Source: Defluviicoccus sp. (GTDB taxonomy: Bacteria > Pseudomonadota > Alphaproteobacteria > MPNO01). Taken from it: a stretch of DNA of 6,681 nt. Shown here piece after piece: positions 6,534 through 6,681 of the stretch. Below the pieces are notes generated by a model. That model saw nothing but the letters and a program-made list of their open reading frames with translations. It ran no database searches and had not been told where the DNA came from. The position numbers and the translations under genes were made by a program. Within the stretch, counting starts at the first letter, position 1; each line of letters opens with the position of its first letter. The stretch covers positions 1-6,681 of the forward strand of contig JAPPHW010000307.1 of NCBI GenBank assembly GCA_028820945.1, written 5' to 3'.

Positions 6534-6664
6534 CGCCGGCCCCGGGGGCGGCCCCGGGGCCCGGCGGGGGGGGGGGGCGGGGGGGCCGGGCGCGCGGGGG
6601 GCCGGGGGCGCCCCCGGGGGGGGGGCCCCCCCGCTCGCGCCCCCCCCCCCGCCCGCCGCGCGGG
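6534..6664. repeat. Extreme G/C homopolymer tract, probable sequencing artefact
   Basis: Positions 6534-6634 contain no A or T at all, and only one T (6635) occurs up to 6664. There are runs of 12 G (6566-6577), 10 G (6616-6625) and 11 C (6640-6650). This is unlike the balanced GC-rich DNA of the rest of the window and looks like unreliable base calls near a contig end. Confidence 0.7.
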
Positions 6665-6681
6665 AACGGGATCCCCGGAAC

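Overview
This is a GC-rich window (roughly 70% G+C by eye) from a bacterium. The gene content fits an alphaproteobacterium. The main clue is a cold-shock protein with two cold-shock domains in one chain, followed closely by a secreted DUF192 protein. The lineage is an inference from family knowledge, not from a marker gene.

Layout, left to right. Positions 1-1469 (+) hold the C-terminal part of a periplasmic-type serine protease. It shows the tail of an HtrA-like protease domain, a PDZ domain, a second trypsin-like domain with its own His-Asp-Ser triad, and a TPR-like tail. Its stop codon overlaps the stop of a convergent gene at 2785-1466 (-), a subtilisin-family (S8) serine protease with a signal peptide. 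That gene overlaps the end of an NCS2 xanthine/uracil-type permease at 4551-2782 (-). The junction reads ATAA, so the subtilase probably starts at the rare codon ATA behind a strong GGAGGG ribosome binding site. The permease carries a C-terminal domain resembling a degenerate RsbW/HATPase anti-sigma-factor fold, which is unusual for a transporter.

A divergent intergenic region (4552-4688) separates the permease from a higBA toxin-antitoxin operon (4689-5270, +). A perfect 9-bp inverted repeat just upstream of higB is the likely HigA operator. Convergent to higBA is a second minus-strand unit, the two-domain cold-shock gene (6358-5798) followed by the DUF192 gene (5762-5292). The AT-rich stretch upstream of the cold-shock gene is probably its promoter, and it contains a 9-base copy of the HigA operator half-site. 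The last ~130 bases are almost pure G/C homopolymer runs and look like low-quality sequence at a contig end.

Functionally, the left half is envelope-oriented: two serine proteases face each other, one of them coupled to a membrane transporter with a possible regulatory tail. The right half contains a stress-type toxin-antitoxin pair and a cold-shock/RNA chaperone unit. Nothing here proves that the two halves work together. The most unusual points are the permease-HATPase-like fusion, the tandem-protease architecture and the ATAA stop/start junction.
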